Origin: Helicobacter sp.
Lineage (GTDB): Bacteria; Campylobacterota; Campylobacteria; Campylobacterales; Helicobacteraceae
Direction of reading: 5' to 3'
Assembly: GCF_022770205.1 (NCBI RefSeq)
Contig: NZ_JALEIK010000027.1
Coordinates: 17,423 to 81,422, forward strand
DNA length: 64,000 nt
Shown: positions 63,243 through 64,000 of the stretch, piece after piece
How the letters are laid out: every line of letters starts with the position of its first letter
Numbering within the stretch: the stretch's first letter is position 1
The notes under the pieces: model-generated
The model's database searches: none
Told to the model about the DNA's origin: nothing
The model's input: only the letters and a program-made list of their open reading frames with translations
Program-made: the position numbers and the translations under genes

Positions 63243-63338
63243 AGTTTTTTTAGAAATCTAAATGTTTTTAAAGCTAAGCTTGTGTGGTTTGATTTATGTT
63301 GGAATTTTTAAATTATTATATTTTTATAAGGAGCAGTA

Positions 63339-64000
63339 ATAACACCAACACAATCTACACTCAAAGAGTTTTTTGAAGGAGATAAGCAATTTTTTATCCC
63401 CGTGTATCAAAGGGCATATTCTTGGGAAGAGCCGCAGTGGAAGACATTTTTAGAAGACTTGGAAGGAGCTACAAAGGGTGAAAATCATTACTTTTTTGGC
63501 AATGTGCTATTAGAAAAAGACGGCAATAATAGACTTGATATTTTTGATGGACAACAACGTCTTACCACCATTATTATTTTTGTGCGTTGCTTAGTCAATG
63601 TGCTAGATTCTAAAGGCTATGATAAAGAGCAGTTAGACTATATCAAGCAAGACTATTTAGAGAATAGAAAAAAGTCGAAGTTAAATGCCCTAGAATACGA
63701 TAGGGATTATTTTTATGATGTGATTATTGCCAATAGTGATAATAAACACAAGCCACAAACGCCATCACAAGAACGCATTTTAGAAGCAAAAAAGTTTTTC
63801 ACAAAAGCATTGAAAAGCAAAGAGTTAGCCCAACTTGAAGAAATATTTCAAGCCATGCAAAAAGCACAAATAATAAAGCTTGAATTTAGCAACAAAAAAG
63901 ATTCTGTGTTAATGTTTGAGCTACAAAATAATCGCGGCAAAGATTTAACAAATATGGAAAAGCTAAAAAGCTATCTTGCCTATCAAATCTACACTTATAG
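63339..64000 (+). CDS. DUF262 (GmrSD-type) protein, N-terminal part, unusual ATA start
   Basis: An open frame of about 220 codons runs off the right edge. It begins TPTQSTLKEFFEGDKQ and has the DUF262 signatures FFIPVYQRAYSWEEPQW, LDIFDGQQRLTTIIIF (the DGQQR nucleotide-hydrolysis motif) and ELQNNRGKDLTNMEKLKSYL. Such proteins occur in type IV restriction (GmrSD) and other anti-phage systems. In-frame there is no ATG, GTG or TTG before the conserved start; the frame is closed by TAA at 63327. ATA at 63339 sits five bases after an ideal AAGGAG, so it is either a rare start or a mutated ATG. Confidence 0.85.
   Translation, partial: MTPTQSTLKEFFEGDKQFFIPVYQRAYSWEEPQWKTFLEDLEGATKGENHYFFGNVLLEKDGNNRLDIFDGQQRLTTIIIFVRCLVNVLDSKGYDKEQLDYIKQDYLENRKKSKLNALEYDRDYFYDVIIANSDNKHKPQTPSQERILEAKKFFTKALKSKELAQLEEIFQAMQKAQIIKLEFSNKKDSVLMFELQNNRGKDLTNMEKLKSYLAYQIYTY

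Noticed and set aside
1..64000. CRISPR array, insertion sequence or prophage
   Set aside because: I saw no regularly spaced direct repeats, transposase motifs, terminal inverted repeats or phage structural genes in the window.

Overview
The window reads as a chromosome segment of a non-gastric, AT-rich Helicobacter (Campylobacterota). The gene blocks point there: tatB-tatC-queA-rsmG with two small genes, and coaX-(BamB-like)-(YfgM-like)-dut-greA-lpxB, orders I recall from H. pylori. Also typical are hisC-fliF-fliG, flgM-flgN-flgK, system II cytochrome c synthetase, and flagellar promoters of sigma54 and sigma28 type. Histidine and leucine biosynthesis genes plus a Campylobacter-type major porin fit the enterohepatic group (H. 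pullorum/H. canadensis-like) better than H. pylori. Species assignment is inference.

Layout. 1-6.2 kb (minus strand): a divergent mreB-like gene with pgeF, an unknown 478-residue protein, then hisC-fliF-fliG. 6.3-8.4 kb (plus): a Ste24 protease and prmC. 8.4-11.8 kb (minus): the tat/queA/rsmG operon. 11.9 kb: a small lipoprotein behind a sigma54-like promoter. 12.2-21.0 kb (minus): eleven closely spaced genes from the M23 peptidase to leuC. 21.1-25.6 kb (plus): flgM, flgN-like, flgK and the porin. 25.6-26.1 kb: a decayed Abi-like gene. 26.2-39.5 kb: gpsA, fliI, a trxA/trxB block with an extra gene between them, dapB, purF, a radical SAM protein, a sigma54-type EF-hand protein, a UDG-like protein, lptF and truA. 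39.5-43 kb (minus): polA and terC.

43.1-48.8 kb is the most accessory-looking part. It holds a TRAP transporter with a Tat-type lipoprotein receptor, a contingency gene switched off by an 11-G tract, a GIY-YIG/EcoRI-type methyltransferase fusion, and tRNA-Leu. 48.9-60.9 kb is mostly housekeeping: agmatine deiminase, tsaD, tpx, ccsBA, and thrS-infC-rpmI-rplT. The end carries a FrpC-like calcium-loop protein under a sigma28-type promoter and the start of a DUF262 protein with no conventional start codon.

The strongest signals outside the genes are two words. The 7-mer TGGAATC is heavily over-represented on both strands, in several reading frames, and as inverted pairs in terminator positions, which resembles a DNA uptake sequence. 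The EcoRI site GAATTC looks strongly depleted, which fits the EcoRI-type methyltransferase at 47.4 kb. Both counts were made by eye and need a computed background.
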